64,000 bases of DNA from Paramoeba atlantica (lineage: Eukaryota; Discosea): NCBI GenBank assembly GCA_977017575.1, contig CDRNVI010000173.1:1-64000 (forward strand), read 5' to 3'. Below, in pieces: positions 20,277 to 31,421 of this stretch; the first letter of the stretch is position 1, and each line of letters begins with the position of its first letter. Made by a program: the position numbers and the translations under genes. The notes below the pieces were generated by a model. That model had not been told where the DNA came from and did no database searches. It saw nothing but the letters and a program-made list of their open reading frames with translations.

Positions 20277-22586
20277 ATGAGTGAAAAAAGAGAAAAGAGA
20301 AAGAGAGGAGGAGGAGAACAAGGAATAGAATTAGAAAGTGAGAAAAAGAGAAAAACCAAAAGAGGAAAGAAAGAGAAAGAAGATCAAACAACAGATTGTG
20401 GTGATGTTGTTGTTGTTGTGATTGGAGATAATGATGATGATGAAAAAGAACAAAGAGAAAGAAGAAGTGAAGATGTTCTTGGAAAGAGAGAACAACAAGT
20501 GGGACAAAATGAAGGAGAAGGAGAGGAAGAAAGAGAAAGAAAAGAAATGGCGATAAAAAGAAGGAGAAAGGAAGAAGAAGAGAAAAAGAAAAGATTTGAA
20601 TGTGGAATATGTTTGGAATTGATGAGTTGGGAAAAAGAACCAAGGTTGTTACCTTGTTGTGGTCTTTCTTTTTGTTCTCTTTGTCTCAACAAACTCTTTC
20701 TTCAAAATCCTTCCTCTTCTTCTTCTTCTTCTTCCTCTCCTTCTTCTTCCTCTTCTTCTCCCTCTTTGAAAGGAGTGAAATGTCCAGTTTGTAGAGAAAT
20801 GAACGAATGTGAAAGCGTTGAAACACTTTCGATGAATTATTTGATTCCAGAAACAATTGATGTTCTTCTTTCTTCAAATTTGATTTCTTTATCCCAACAA
20901 CCAACTTCAGGTTTCTCCGTTTTTTTCTCCATTTTTGAACTCTAACTTTCCTCTCTTCCTCTCTTTTTTTCTTTTTTTTCTTTTTTTGAGAGAAAGGTTA
21001 TTTCAAAAGTTGAAAAAACATGTTTTTTGAAAAACAAAACAACAGGAGATGGTGGATCAAAATGTGCGAATTTTGAAACGTGTGGAAAACAAACTCGAAT
21101 GTTTTGTCCTCTTTGTAACATGTTTATTTGTGATTCTTGTGATCCATCTCACACTTCAACTATTTTCTCTCAAAATCACAAACGATCTGAAAGAGATGGT
21201 GTTGAGGGAGGAGGTGGAAGAAGAAGATTGGAAGAGGAGGGAGGGGTGGGAGTGATGGGATTGGAGAATTTGAAGAAGAGAGAATGTTCAAAACACCCAT
21301 CTGAAACAATTTGTGGATATTGTTTTCAATGTTCTTCTTTTGTTTGTACTCGTTGTATTCTTGAAACACATGATGATCACAGAAAGAAAGTGAAATCAAT
21401 TGAAGAAAGTATTTTAGAGAAAAGGGATGAAGTTGTAAAGATTGGAGATAAATTGGAGAAAAGATTGATTTGGATTGAGAGGAAAAGAAAAAGGATTGAA
21501 AAAGAAATGAAAGAATTAGAAGAGAAATTAGAAAAGAAAAGAATTGAAAAGAAAGAAATAGAATTGGAGAAAGAAGATTTGAGAATCAGAAAAGATTCAA
21601 TCATTCGTTTATCCAACACACCAACAACAACAACAACAACTGATTGTGATCTTTCTCTCTTTTTTGATGATCAACTTTTTTCAACTCTTCTTCAAACTGC
21701 AAATGATATTGTTTTTGAAGGAGGTGTTGTTGGATTACTCAAACCAAAGAAAGGAGTGATTTGTTGTGATGGTGGTGGTGATTCTTTTCGTTTTGTTTCT
21801 TCTTTTCCTTTGGAGAATGTACCTTTTGGAGTGAGTGTGGACAGTGATGGGAATATTTTTATTTGTGAAGAGGGATTGAGTGTGAGAGATAAAGAAGGAA
21901 ATGAGATGATTGAATCAACAATTCAGAAAACAATTGATTCACTTCAGTTGGAACCTGTTGATGTTTCAATTGGATTGAATGATCAAATTGTTGTTCTTGA
22001 TCATTCTCAAGATTTTCGAGTTGTAATCTTAAACAAAGAAGGAGAATTGATCAAATCTTTTGGATCAAGAGGTTCTGAAGATGGTCAGTTTTATGAACCA
22101 TGTGGTGTGGATGTGGATGAAGAAGGTAGAATTATTGTTGCTGACTCTGGAAATGATCGAATTCAAGTGTTTGATAATGATGGATCTTTTCTTCATTCTT
22201 TTGGTTCATTTGGTTCTTCTGAAAGTCAATTTAATCAACCAAACGGTGTTGGAGTTGATGGAGATGGGAATATTGTTATTTGTGATTCTGGGAATCATCG
22301 GATTCAAGTGATGGATATTGAAGGGAATTTTATTCGATGTTTTGGAACAAAAGGTTCAGGTCCTTCTCAATTCAATGGTCCAAAAGGTGTTGATGTTGAT
22401 GGGGAAGGTAGAATTGTTGTTTGTGATTCAGGAAATGGAAGAGTGAGTGTGTTTGAGAAAGATGGAACATTTCTTTTTTCGTTTGGTGGAGATCGCATGA
22501 ATTATCCGAATGGGGTTGTTGTTGATTCATTTGGAACAATTATTGTTTCTGATTGGGAGAAGAAGTCAATTGAATTTTGGAAATAA
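20277..22586 (+). CDS. TRIM-NHL-like protein, copy g6
   Basis: Exons 20277-20910 and 21046-22586 with a 135-nt intron give 724 aa. Class I N-terminus of the g13 sub-type (MSEKREKRKRGGGEQGIELE), Val-rich acidic segment. The RING loop lacks one Leu (LFLQNP). Exon 1 ends QQPTSG, but exon 2 starts GDGGSKCANFETC, combining a class II-like donor end with a class I exon 2. B-box 1 reads MFCPLCNMF. Thr6 linker. Lips: YEPCG/DSGNDR, NQPNG/DSGNHR, NGPKG/DSGNGR, NYPNG/DWEKKS. HSQDFRVV is two residues short of the usual loop between blades 2 and 3. No frame break. Confidence 0.92.
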
Positions 22587-23152
22587 TTTTTTGAAGAGAG
22601 GAAGAGGGAAGGAGGTTCCGTTTTTTTTTCATTTTCTTTTCTCTTTATTTTGTTTTCATTTAAAATGAGAAGTGTGTAGGTGTTTCTTTGTTTGTTTATT
22701 TCTTTTTTTCTTTTTTTCTTTTTTTCTCTTTTCTTTTTGGTTTGTTTTATTTTTTGTGTCAATTTATTATTTTTGTTCTTTTTTGTTTCCTTTTGTCTGT
22801 TCTTTTTGTTGATTGAATTTCAATACAAACTCAACATGCCCAAAAACAACTTTTTTATTATTGACCCTTTTGTTGTTATCCAGAATTACATCACTCTCAA
22901 ATTTGGTGTGTCGCTGGGTTGCTTGTTGAGGATATGCGAGAAGAATCAACTTGTCAACAACGATAAAGATTTATTTGAAGTTCCGAAAACATAAAACTTT
23001 TGTCAAATGTTTCAAATTCCTTCTTTTCACCTTTGAAAAAAAATAAATCATGAAACACGAAACAAGAAAGAGGAAAAAAAGACCCACGCACATTCAAATA
23101 AACCCAAAGAGTGATGAACAACAAAAAAGGAAAGCAAAGTACAAACCCACAA
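22587..23152. other. Convergent intergenic region g6 / g7
   Basis: The g6 3' flank (T-rich, GAG|GTTCCG after the stop) lacks the usual TTTTAGTCTCTGG block. From about 22815 it passes into ~200 bp of balanced composition holding one short ORF (22836-22994). 23000-23150 is A-rich and featureless. Confidence 0.5.
22836..22994 (+). CDS. Small hypothetical ORF (52 aa)
   Basis: ATG to TAA, 52 codons, beginning MPKNNFFIIDPFVVIQ and ending LFEVPKT. Its mixed amino-acid content contrasts with the Ser/Phe/Lys low-complexity frames elsewhere in the non-coding DNA. I recognise no family. It could be a small gene, an exon of a larger one, a fragment captured in the array, or chance. Confidence 0.25.
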   Translation: MPKNNFFIIDPFVVIQNYITLKFGVSLGCLLRICEKNQLVNNDKDLFEVPKT

Positions 23153-25239
23153 CTAAAAAAACCTTTGGAAGTCCCACACTTCAATGGACTTTTTCGCCCA
23201 ATCAGAAACAATAATTGATCCAAATGAATCAATAACAACCCCATGAGGTTCGCTCATGTGATGTTTACCAAACGAAAAAAGAAATGTTCCATCTTTCTCA
23301 AACACACTCACTCGCCGATTTCCTCCTTCACAAACAACAATTCTACCTTCCCCATCCACATCAACACTTTTTGGATAACTTAATTGAGAATCATCTGAAC
23401 CTCTGGTTCCAAAACATCGAATAAAATTCCCTTCAATATCCATCACTTGAATTCGATGATTTTCACAATCACAAACAACAATATTCCCATCTCTATCAAC
23501 TCTAATACCGTAAGGTTGGTAAAACTGACCTTCAGAAGAACCTTTTGAACCAATAGAACGAAGAAAAGATCCATCCTTATTGAACACTTGAAGTCGATGA
23601 TGGTAAGTGTCGGCAACAATAATTTGACCATCTTTATCCACATCCACACCACTTGGTCGGTCAAACTGACCAGGTTGGTAACCGTCTGTTCCAAAAGATT
23701 TGATTAATTCTCCTTCTTTGCTCAATATTCCAACTCTCCTTTTAGATTCAAACTTTCGTTCCGGTTGTGACCAATCAAGAACAACAATTTGATCATTCAA
23801 TCCAATTGAAACAGCAATAGGCCTCAACTGAAGTGAATCAAACGTTTTCTGAAGTGATTCAATCTCATTTCCTTCTTTATCTCTCACTTTCAATCCGCCC
23901 TGGAGTTCACAAATAAAAATATTCCCATCACTGTTCCACTCACTCCATAAGGTTTCTCATCCAAAGGAAAAGAAGAAACAACACGAAACGAATCACCACC
24001 ACCATCACAACAAATCACTCCTTTCTTTGGTTTCAGGAATCCAACAACACCTCCTTCAGAAACAATATCAGTTGCAGTTTGAAGAAGAGTTGAAAAAAGT
24101 TGATCATCAAAAAGAGAGATATCAGTTGGTGTGTTGGATAAACGAATAATTGAATCTTTTCTTATTCTCAAATCTTCTTTCTCCAATTCTATTTCTTTCT
24201 TTTCAATTCTTTTCTTTTCTAATATCTCTTCTAATTCTTTCATTTCTTTTTCAATTCTTTTTCTTTTCTTTTCAATAAAAATCAATCTTTTCTCCAATCT
24301 ATCTCCAATCTTTACAACTTCACTTCTCTTCATCAAGACACTCTCTTCCAGGAAATTCACTTTCTTTCTGTGGTTATCATGAGATCTAAGAATACAACGA
24401 ACACAAACAAAAGAAGAACATTGAAAACAATATCCACTGATTGTTTCAGATGGGTGTTTTGAACATTCTCTCTTTCTCAATTTCTCCATTCCCACAAAAC
24501 CAACATCATCATCATCACCACGAGTAAGAGTTCGTTGTTGAGATCGATTGTGATTTCGAGTGAAAATAGAAGAAGAGTGAGAGGAATCACAAGAATCACA
24601 TATAAACACTTTACAATCAGAACAATACATTCGAGTTTGCTCTCCACACGTTTCAAAATTCACGCATCTCCTTCTATCTTCCTCTTCTCTTCTTCTAGTA
24701 TCTTTTCAACAAACAACAAAAAGTTAGTCAAGTCTCCTCAACAAAAAGAAAGAAAAAAACAAAAAGTAAAAACCTGAAGTTGATTGATTGGAGAAAGAGA
24801 TCAAATTTGAAGAAAGAAGAACATCAATCGTTTCTGGAATCAAAAAATTCTTTTCAAGGGTTTCAATTGTTTCACATTCATTCAGTTCGCTACACACTGG
24901 ACATTTCACTCCTCTCAAAGAGAGTGAAGAAGTGGAAGAGGAAGAGGAAGAAGAGGGAGAACAAGAAGGAGATGCGGGAGAAGAAGGAGAGGAAGAAAGA
25001 GAGGAAGAAGAAGAGGGAGAGGGAGAGGGAGAACAAGAAGAAGAGGAAGGATTTTGAAGAAGAAAGAGTTTGTTAAGGCAAAGAGAGCAAAAAGAAAGAC
25101 CACAACAAGGTAACAACCTTGGTTCTTTTTCCCAATTCATCAACTCCAAACATATCCCACATTCAAATCTTTTCTTTTTCTCTTCTTCCTCTTCCCCTTC
25201 ATCTTTCTGATGTTCTCTCTTTCCTCTTGCTTCACTCAT
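23153..25239 (-). pseudogene. TRIM-NHL-like copy g7, frameshifted
   Basis: Exon 1 25239-24774 (MSEARGKREHQKDEGEEEEE, very short N-terminus, no acidic stretch). Exon 2 starts at about 24686, with EEEDRRRCVNFETC if an AG within a GA-rich run is used. One base is missing near 23935 relative to all other copies (GAGTGGAACAGTG in place of GAGTGTGAACAGTG), shifting frame at the first NHL blade. The remaining frame 23893-23153 is open. It is among the most divergent copies: linker NHNRSQQRTLTRGDDDD, no poly-Thr run (PTDISLF), an inserted PERKFESKR, and C-terminus VWDFQRFF. Lips: DRPSG/DTYHHR, YQPYG/DCENHR, SYPKS/EGGNRR, SEPHG/DWAKKS. A sequencing error cannot be excluded. Confidence 0.8.
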
Positions 25240-26074
25240 TCTCCTGCCAAAAAAAAAAATGAGCAATTTGCAAAAGTTCAAAAAGGAAGAAAAACAAGAC
25301 TTTCTTCAATGAGTAAGAAAAGATGAAAAAAACACCACAATACTGGAATCAAGAAGAGAAGCAGAGAAAAACGCTCTGAGATGGAAAGAAAATTGAGAAA
25401 AAGAAGGTGAAAAAGAAAATGGGAGAAAATACAAACCACCACAAAAAGGAGAGAGAGAGAAGAGAGAAGAGAGAGAGACCCTCCAAACAAAATGTGAGGT
25501 ACAAATGAAAACAAGAGAGTCTGGGAGAGGGAGGGAAGAAGGAAAGAAGAAGAAGGGATTGAGGAGAAGAGAAAGAGAGAGAAAGACACAGAAGAGAGAA
25601 GAGGAAAACAAAAAAAAAAAAAGGTTTTTTTCAGATGTTTAAAAAGTTTTGAATCCTCTTTTCGTACCCTTCCTTTTTTTTCTCTTTTTTTCTGTTTTTC
25701 TCTTGTTCTTTCTTCTGTTCGCTTTTCTTTCTTCCACAATTTCTCTTCTTTTCAGTGACTCTTGCGTATTTTTTGTCTTCTCTCTCTCTCTTTGTTGTGT
25801 GGAGGAGGTGTGTTCTTGTAGCTTTTGAACTCCTTTGAAGGTGAATTGTTTTTGGTTAGAAAAAAAACTATTGTATTATTTTCTTCTCCTCTCTTTCTTT
25901 CCTTTTTCTTTTCTTCTTTTTTCATTTCTTTAATCTCTTTCTTTTTTCACATATTAAGATCAACAACATTGAGCAATCATCTTCTTTTTTTTCGAAAGAA
26001 ACACCTTGGAAACTCTTCTTGAACTCGTTGGAAAACTGTGTGTTTTGATTTTTATTTGAAGACCAAAGAAGAGA
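25240..26074. other. Divergent intergenic region g7 / g8
   Basis: No gene seen. Purine-rich to about 25615, conserved element at 25624-25671, then pyrimidine-rich. The g8 side lacks the CCCACACAG leader end; its ATG follows GACCAAAGAAGAGA directly. Confidence 0.6.
25624..25671 (-). promoter_or_regulatory. Conserved divergent-promoter element, copy 5
   Basis: Reverse orientation, GTACCC sub-variant with CAGATG as in copy 3. Central between the g7 and g8 starts. Confidence 0.5.
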
Positions 26075-28338
26075 ATGAGTGGACAACAAGGAAAGAGAAA
26101 GAGAGAAGTGGTGAGAACTGAGGGTGAGGAGGGGAAAAGAAAATCGAAAAGAGAAAAGAAAGATCAAATTACTCATGATGATGGGGATGTTATCATTGGT
26201 GGAGTTGAGAATGATGATGATGAAAAAGAAGAAAGAGAAAGAAGAAGTGAGGATGTTCTTGGAAAGAGAGAACAAGAAATGGGACAAAATGAAGGAGAAG
26301 AAAATATAGAAGGAGAAGAAGAGGTGATAAAAAGAAGAAGAAGAGAAGAAGAAGAGAAAAAGAAAAGATTTGAATGTGGAGTTTGTTTGGAGTTGATGAG
26401 TTGGGAAAAAGAACCAAGGTTGTTACCTTGTTGTGGTCTTTCTTTTTGTTCTCTTTGTCTCAACAAACTCTTTCTTCTTCAAAATCCTTCCTCTTCTTCC
26501 TCCTCTTCTTCCTCTCCCTCTCCCTCTCCCTCTGCTACCTCTTCTTGTTCCTCCTTGAGAGGAGTGAACTGTCCAGTGTGTCGAGAAGTGAATGAATGTG
26601 AAAGCGTTGAGACACTTTCGATGAATTATTTGATTCCAGAAACGATTGATGTTCTTCTTTCTTCAAATTTGATCTCTTTCTCCAATCCATCAACTTCAGG
26701 TTTTACTTTTTGCTTTTTTCTTTTCTCTTTGGAGTTGGAGGAAAATTGACTGACTTCCTTTTTTTGAACATAAAAATAGAAGAGGAAGTTGTCCCAAGAT
26801 GTGTAAATTTCGAAACGTGTGGAGAACAAACTCGAATGTATTGTTCTGATTGTAAAATGTTTATTTGTGATTTTTGTGATCCATCTCACACTTCAACTAT
26901 TTTCTCTCGAAATCACAAACGATCTGAAAGAGGTGGTGTTGAGGGAGGTGGAAGAAGAAGAAGATTGGAAGAGGAGGGAGGGGTGGTGAGAGTGGGATTG
27001 GAGAATTTGAAGAAGAGAGAATGTTCAAAACACCCATCTGAAACAATTTGTGGATTTTGTTTTCAATGTTCTTCTTTTGTTTGTACTCGTTGTATTCTTG
27101 GTACACATGATGATCACAGAAAGAAAGTGAAATCAATTGAAGAAAGTATTTTGGAGAAGAGAAATGAAGTTGTAAAGATTGGAGATAAATTGGAGAGAAG
27201 ATTGATTTTGATTGAGAGGAAAAGAAAAAGAATTGAAAAAGAAATGAAAGAATTAGAAGAGAAATTAGAAAAGAAAAGAATTGAAAAGAAAGAAATAGAA
27301 TTAGAGAAAGAAGATTTGAGAATCAGAAAAGATTCAATTATTCGTTTATCCAACACACCAACAACAACAACAACAACAACAACTGATTGTGATGTTTCTC
27401 TCTTTTTTGATGATCAACTTTTTTCAACTCTTCTTCAAACTGCAAATGATATTGTTTCTGAAGGTGGTGTTGATGGATTATTCTCAAAACCAAAGAAAGG
27501 AGTGATTTGTTGTGATGGTGGTGGTGATTCTTTTCGTTTTGTTTCTTCTTTTCCTTTGAAGAATGAACCTTTTGGAGTGAGTGTGAACAGTGATGGGAAT
27601 ATTTTTGTTTGTGAAGAGGGTAGATTGAGAGTGAGAGATAAAGAAGGAAATGAGATGATTGAATCAACAATTCAGAAAACAATTGATTCACTTTATTTGA
27701 ATCCTGCTGATATTTCAATTGGATTGAATGATCAAATTGTTGTTCTTGATTGGTCTCAAGATTTTCGTAGAGTTGTAATCTTAAACAAAGAAGGAGAATT
27801 GATCAAATCTTTTGGATCAAGAGGTTCTGAAGATGGTCAGTTTTATGAACCATATGGTGTGGATGTAGATGAAGAAGGTCGAATTATTGTTGCTGATACT
27901 TGCAACCATCGAATTCAAGTGTTTGATAATGATGGATCTTTTCTTTGTTCTTTTGGTTCAAAAGGTTCTTCTGATGGTCAATTTCATGAACCAAACAGTG
28001 TTGTAGTTGATAGAGATGGAAATATTGTTATTTGTGATTCTGAGAATCATCGGATTCAAGTGATGGATATTGAAGGGAATTTTATTCGATGTTTTGGAAC
28101 ATTTGGTTCAGGTGATTCTCAATTAAGTTATCCACAAGGTGTTGATGTGGATGGGGAAGGTAGAATTGTTGTTTGTGAAGGAAGAAATCGGCGAGTGAGT
28201 GTGTTTGAGAAAGATGGAACATTCCTTTTTTCATTTGGTCAAAATCACATGAAGTTTCCTAATGGGGTTGTTATTGATTCATTTGGAACAATTATTGTTT
28301 CTGATGGGCGGAATGAGTCAATTGAATTTTGGAACTAA
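26075..28338 (+). CDS. TRIM-NHL-like protein, copy g8
   Basis: Exons 26075-26699 and 26780-28338 with an 80-nt intron ending ATAG rather than ACAG; 727 aa. N-terminus MSGQQGKRKREVVRTEGEEG, close to g16 and g18. RING has CGVC and GVNCPVC. Exon 1 ends NPSTSG; exon 2 begins EEEVVPRCVNFETC, the form shared with g15. B-box 1 has CDFCDPSH. Thr8 linker, and LFSKPKKG instead of LLKPKKG. Lips: YEPYG/DTCNHR, HEPNS/DSENHR, SYPQG/EGRNRR, KFPNG/DGRNES. Last array copy before the 14-3-3/LUC7 pair. No frame break. Confidence 0.92.
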
Positions 28339-28982
28339 TTGAAAAGAGGAGGAGGGGTTTGTTTTTTTATTCTTTCCTTTTCTCTTTCTTTCTTTTTCTT
28401 TTCATTTATGAAAATGTGGATTCTTCTTCATTTTCAATTCGTCTTTTTTCTGTTTTTAGAGGAAATTAATGAAGAAATTTTATTCTCTCTTTTATCCTTT
28501 CCCTCCTCTTCCTTTTTAGTCTTTGGTGCGATCTTCATCTTCCTAATCTTCTTCAAAAAATTTCGATTCGATTTCTCCTCCAAACTTTTCTTGATTTCTC
28601 TTCCAGTATTTTTAACAATGACTTTTCCTTTTTTCTCGTTTTTAGAGGAAATTGAGAGAAAGAAATTTCCCCCTCCTTTTAGTTTTTCTCTCAGTTGTGG
28701 TGTGGTGGTCTTCTTCTTTTCCAATCCCTTCTTCTTCTACAATTTCGTTTTTTATCCTTCAGAGTCTCTCAATTTGGCGTTTCTTTTTGTTTTTGATGTG
28801 CAACTTGCGGAAAGAGAGGAAAACAAGAGAGGTGGGTGAGTTTTGCAATTGTGAGAACAACTTTTCTTTTCTCTGAATCTGTTTTTTCTCATGATCACGT
28901 TTCACCACCTTTGGCCACGCCTTTCTCTTTTGGATTTTCTTCTCGGGATTCTTCTTGATTATCTTATCAACAAAGGGAAGGA
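28339..28982. other. Intergenic region g8 / 14-3-3-like gene
   Basis: No gene seen. The g8 3' module is present twice: TTTTTAGAGGAAATT plus a pyrimidine tract plus TTTTTAGTCTTTGGTGC near 28518, and a second, weaker block at 28640-28690. 28870-28980 has more balanced composition and may be the promoter or an unrecognised upstream exon of the next gene. Confidence 0.45.
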
Positions 28983-29688
28983 ATGGCCAATGAGGATGCT
29001 TCTTGGGCAAAAGTGAAAGAAGGAGTGAAGGAAAAGAAGAGTGTTCTTTTGCTTGAAGCTCTTCCGAGAATTCAAGCGAACTCAGACTGGGATTCTATTG
29101 ATACACTGGAGAACAGTTGGTTTTGTTCTTTTCTTTTTCTTTCTGGTTTCTCTCGCGCAGGATAATAACGAAAAACAGGTGATTCTTACCACAGGAACAT
29201 TCGAAAAAGAAGGGGATCCATTCTTTGATGAGAACCAAAAGATTGTTGAGTTGACCAAATCTGTTTTCAACTCTTGGGTCAACCACCAATCAACCTCTCA
29301 CCCAGAATTCTTGGCCTCCATTTATTGGATGCTGGTAATTTTTTCCTCTTTCTCTTTTTCTTTTTTTGTGATTCATTCCAATCACAATCAGGGGCGTGTA
29401 AATCACACAACATATGAACCTGAAGAGGCTCGGAAATATTATGAACAATCACTGAAGATTTGTTTGAGTGATTTGCACAGCACTCAGAGCACTCGGTTGC
29501 GTTGTGTTCTTTATTATTCAATGTTTCTTTGGGATGAAGAAGAGGAAGACAAAGCAATCAAAATGACCAAGGAGGGGTTTGATAGTGCGATTGGAGAGTT
29601 GGACACGATTGATGAAGACTCATATAAAGAAGCATGTGTGTCATTGCAACTCATGAGAGATAACTTAACCATCTGGGTGGAGGTTTGA
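28983..29688 (+). CDS. Divergent 14-3-3-like protein
   Basis: 14-3-3 proteins are dimeric phosphoserine/threonine adaptors. The C-terminal half is recognisable: AFDDAIAELDTL-like (GFDSAIGELDTIDEDS) and the second signature (YKEACVSLQLMRDNLTIW). Proposed exons are 28983-29115, 29195-29334 and 29392-29688 (189 aa). The second intron (57 nt, CTG|GTAATTT to CAATCAG|GGG) is firm; the first is less sure. Exon 1 (WAKVKEGVKEKK) fits helix A. At 189 aa it is shorter than the usual 240-260; helix C appears missing unless an exon was overlooked. The pocket looks altered: the YYRY motif reads RVNHTT here and LNFSV reads LYYSM, while RDNLT is kept. Convergent with LUC7, 137 bp apart. Confidence 0.75.
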
Positions 29689-29825
29689 CCTCTTCTTTTT
29701 TTGTTGGTTCTTTTCTTTTTCTCACCCCTTTCATCTCTCAGACGAAAGGGAAACCAAGGTCCAGGAAAGTGAATATCAAACCTGCAAAAAAATAAATTGC
29801 TTCTCTTTTCCTGCTTTTCTTCGAG

Positions 29826-30657
29826 TCAAGACTCATCAGAACCACCAGCCTCTCTCTTTGCAGGTTTGAGATTCACCATCTACCATAAAAATTAAACAAC
29901 CACCACCAAAAAAAAAACAAAGAAAAACAAGACAAAAATGAAAAGAAAACCTTCAGTTCTTTAATCGTTTCACAAATTCGAACAAAACCAAGATGATGTT
30001 TTCCTTGTAGATGACTTTGAATTCGATCTTCTGAGTCGTTTGAAACCATTATCCCTCCACATTCCTCACAAACTTTCAGAGTGAGAGCATCAGGTTGATC
30101 CTGTGAAAAAGCTCTCAATTTTTTGAAAAAATGTAGAAGCGGCTCAAGAACGAGAAAAAAAAAACCTACCTTGTCTTCTCCGATTCTTTCTTTGATTTGC
30201 TTGACCCTTTGAAGAATCAAAGTCAGTTTTTTCCTTTCAAAAACAAAAGAAGAAAAAGGGAAAAAACAAAGAAGAAAAAAACTTTCGATCTCGAACTTTA
30301 ACGAGAGCCTCGAGTTCTTGAAGAAAATCAAACTCATAACCGTATTCGGTGGTTTTTCCAAGTGCAAGCATCTGTTGATATTCTTGTTGAAGAAAATGAT
30401 CATGTTTTTTCAAACAAGGCTCTAAGACAAAAAAAAAGGGGAGCCCCTCAGAAACAGAAACAGAAAGAAGAAGAAACAACAAAAGGCAAACCGAGCGCGC
30501 TCTTTGTATTGGCAAAAAGTTCAGGAAGACAGAATCCACACAAATAGTTTTTACAAACATCGGGATCATCGATCCTGAGAACCTCATTCGTTTCAAGAAG
30601 GTCTCCAGTTCTGTCGATCCCCATCAACTGGTCCAACAACACACGATTTTCGTCCAT
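29826..30657 (-). CDS. LUC7-like U1 snRNP protein
   Basis: LUC7 proteins belong to the U1 snRNP and help choose 5' splice sites. Five exons on minus: 30657-30492, 30421-30283, 30233-30170, 30100-29951 and 29879-29826; all junctions are GT-AG and keep frame (190 aa). The N-terminus MDENRVLLDQLMGIDR and CKNYLCGFC...LFANTK...EPCLKKHD form the first (CCCH) zinc finger. CEECGGIMV...HLQGKHHLGF is the second, matching HLEGKQHLGF-type signatures. The coiled-coil linker between the fingers is short (LQRVKQIKERIGEDK) and there is almost no C-terminal tail (ends GGSDES), so it is shorter than yeast (261 aa) or human forms. Introns are 49-71 nt. Single copy, unrelated to the array. Confidence 0.88.
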
Positions 30658-30954
30658 TTGAAAAAACAAACAGAAAAAGAAATAGAAAAAAGCTAAAAAA
30701 AGAACTCTAAAAAATGGCCAATGGCTCTTTTTTTTGTTTGCTTTTTTCACTTTTCTCTTCTCCAAGACTTTGGTTTTTTCTTCTTTTTTTTTGACCGCTT
30801 CTTTATTCTCGACTCGACGAGCTTTTCTCCCACAAAATTATCCCCCTTCTCTTGATTCTTTGTTTCTGATGTTTGTATTTTTCTTTTCATATGTTTTTTC
30901 TTCTCTTTTCTGACCAACAATTCTTGATTCAGATCTTTTTTTGTTGATATCTGA
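30658..30954. other. Divergent intergenic region LUC7 / g11
   Basis: No gene seen. 297 bp; lacks the conserved ~48-bp element found at the other TRIM-NHL head-to-head regions. The g11 leader ends TTTTTGTTGATATCTGA just before its ATG, without a CACAG acceptor-like site. Confidence 0.5.
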
Positions 30955-31389
30955 ATGAGTGAGGGAAAGAGAAAGAGAGAAGGAGTCGAAAGTGAGAGTG
31001 AGGGAAAGAAAAGAAAAATTGAAAGAAAAAGTGATGACGAAAAAGAACGAAGAGATCAAACAACAGATTGTGATGTTGTTGATGTTGATGTGATTGAAGA
31101 AGAAGAGGATGATAAAATGGAACAAAGAGAAAGAAGAATTGAGGATATTCTTGGAAAGAGAGAACAAGAAGTGGGAGGAAATGAAGGAGAAGGAGAAGGA
31201 GAAAGAGAAAGAGAAGAAGTAGTGGTGAAGAGGAGAAAGGAAGAAGAAGAGAAAAAGAAAAGATTTGAATGTGGAATATGTTTGGAATTGATGAGTTGGG
31301 AAAAAGAACCAAGGTTGTTACCTTGTTGTGCTCTTTCTTTTTGTACTCTTTGTCTCAACAAACTCTTTCTTCTTCAAAATCCTTCCTCT

Positions 31390-31421
<32 letters not shown>

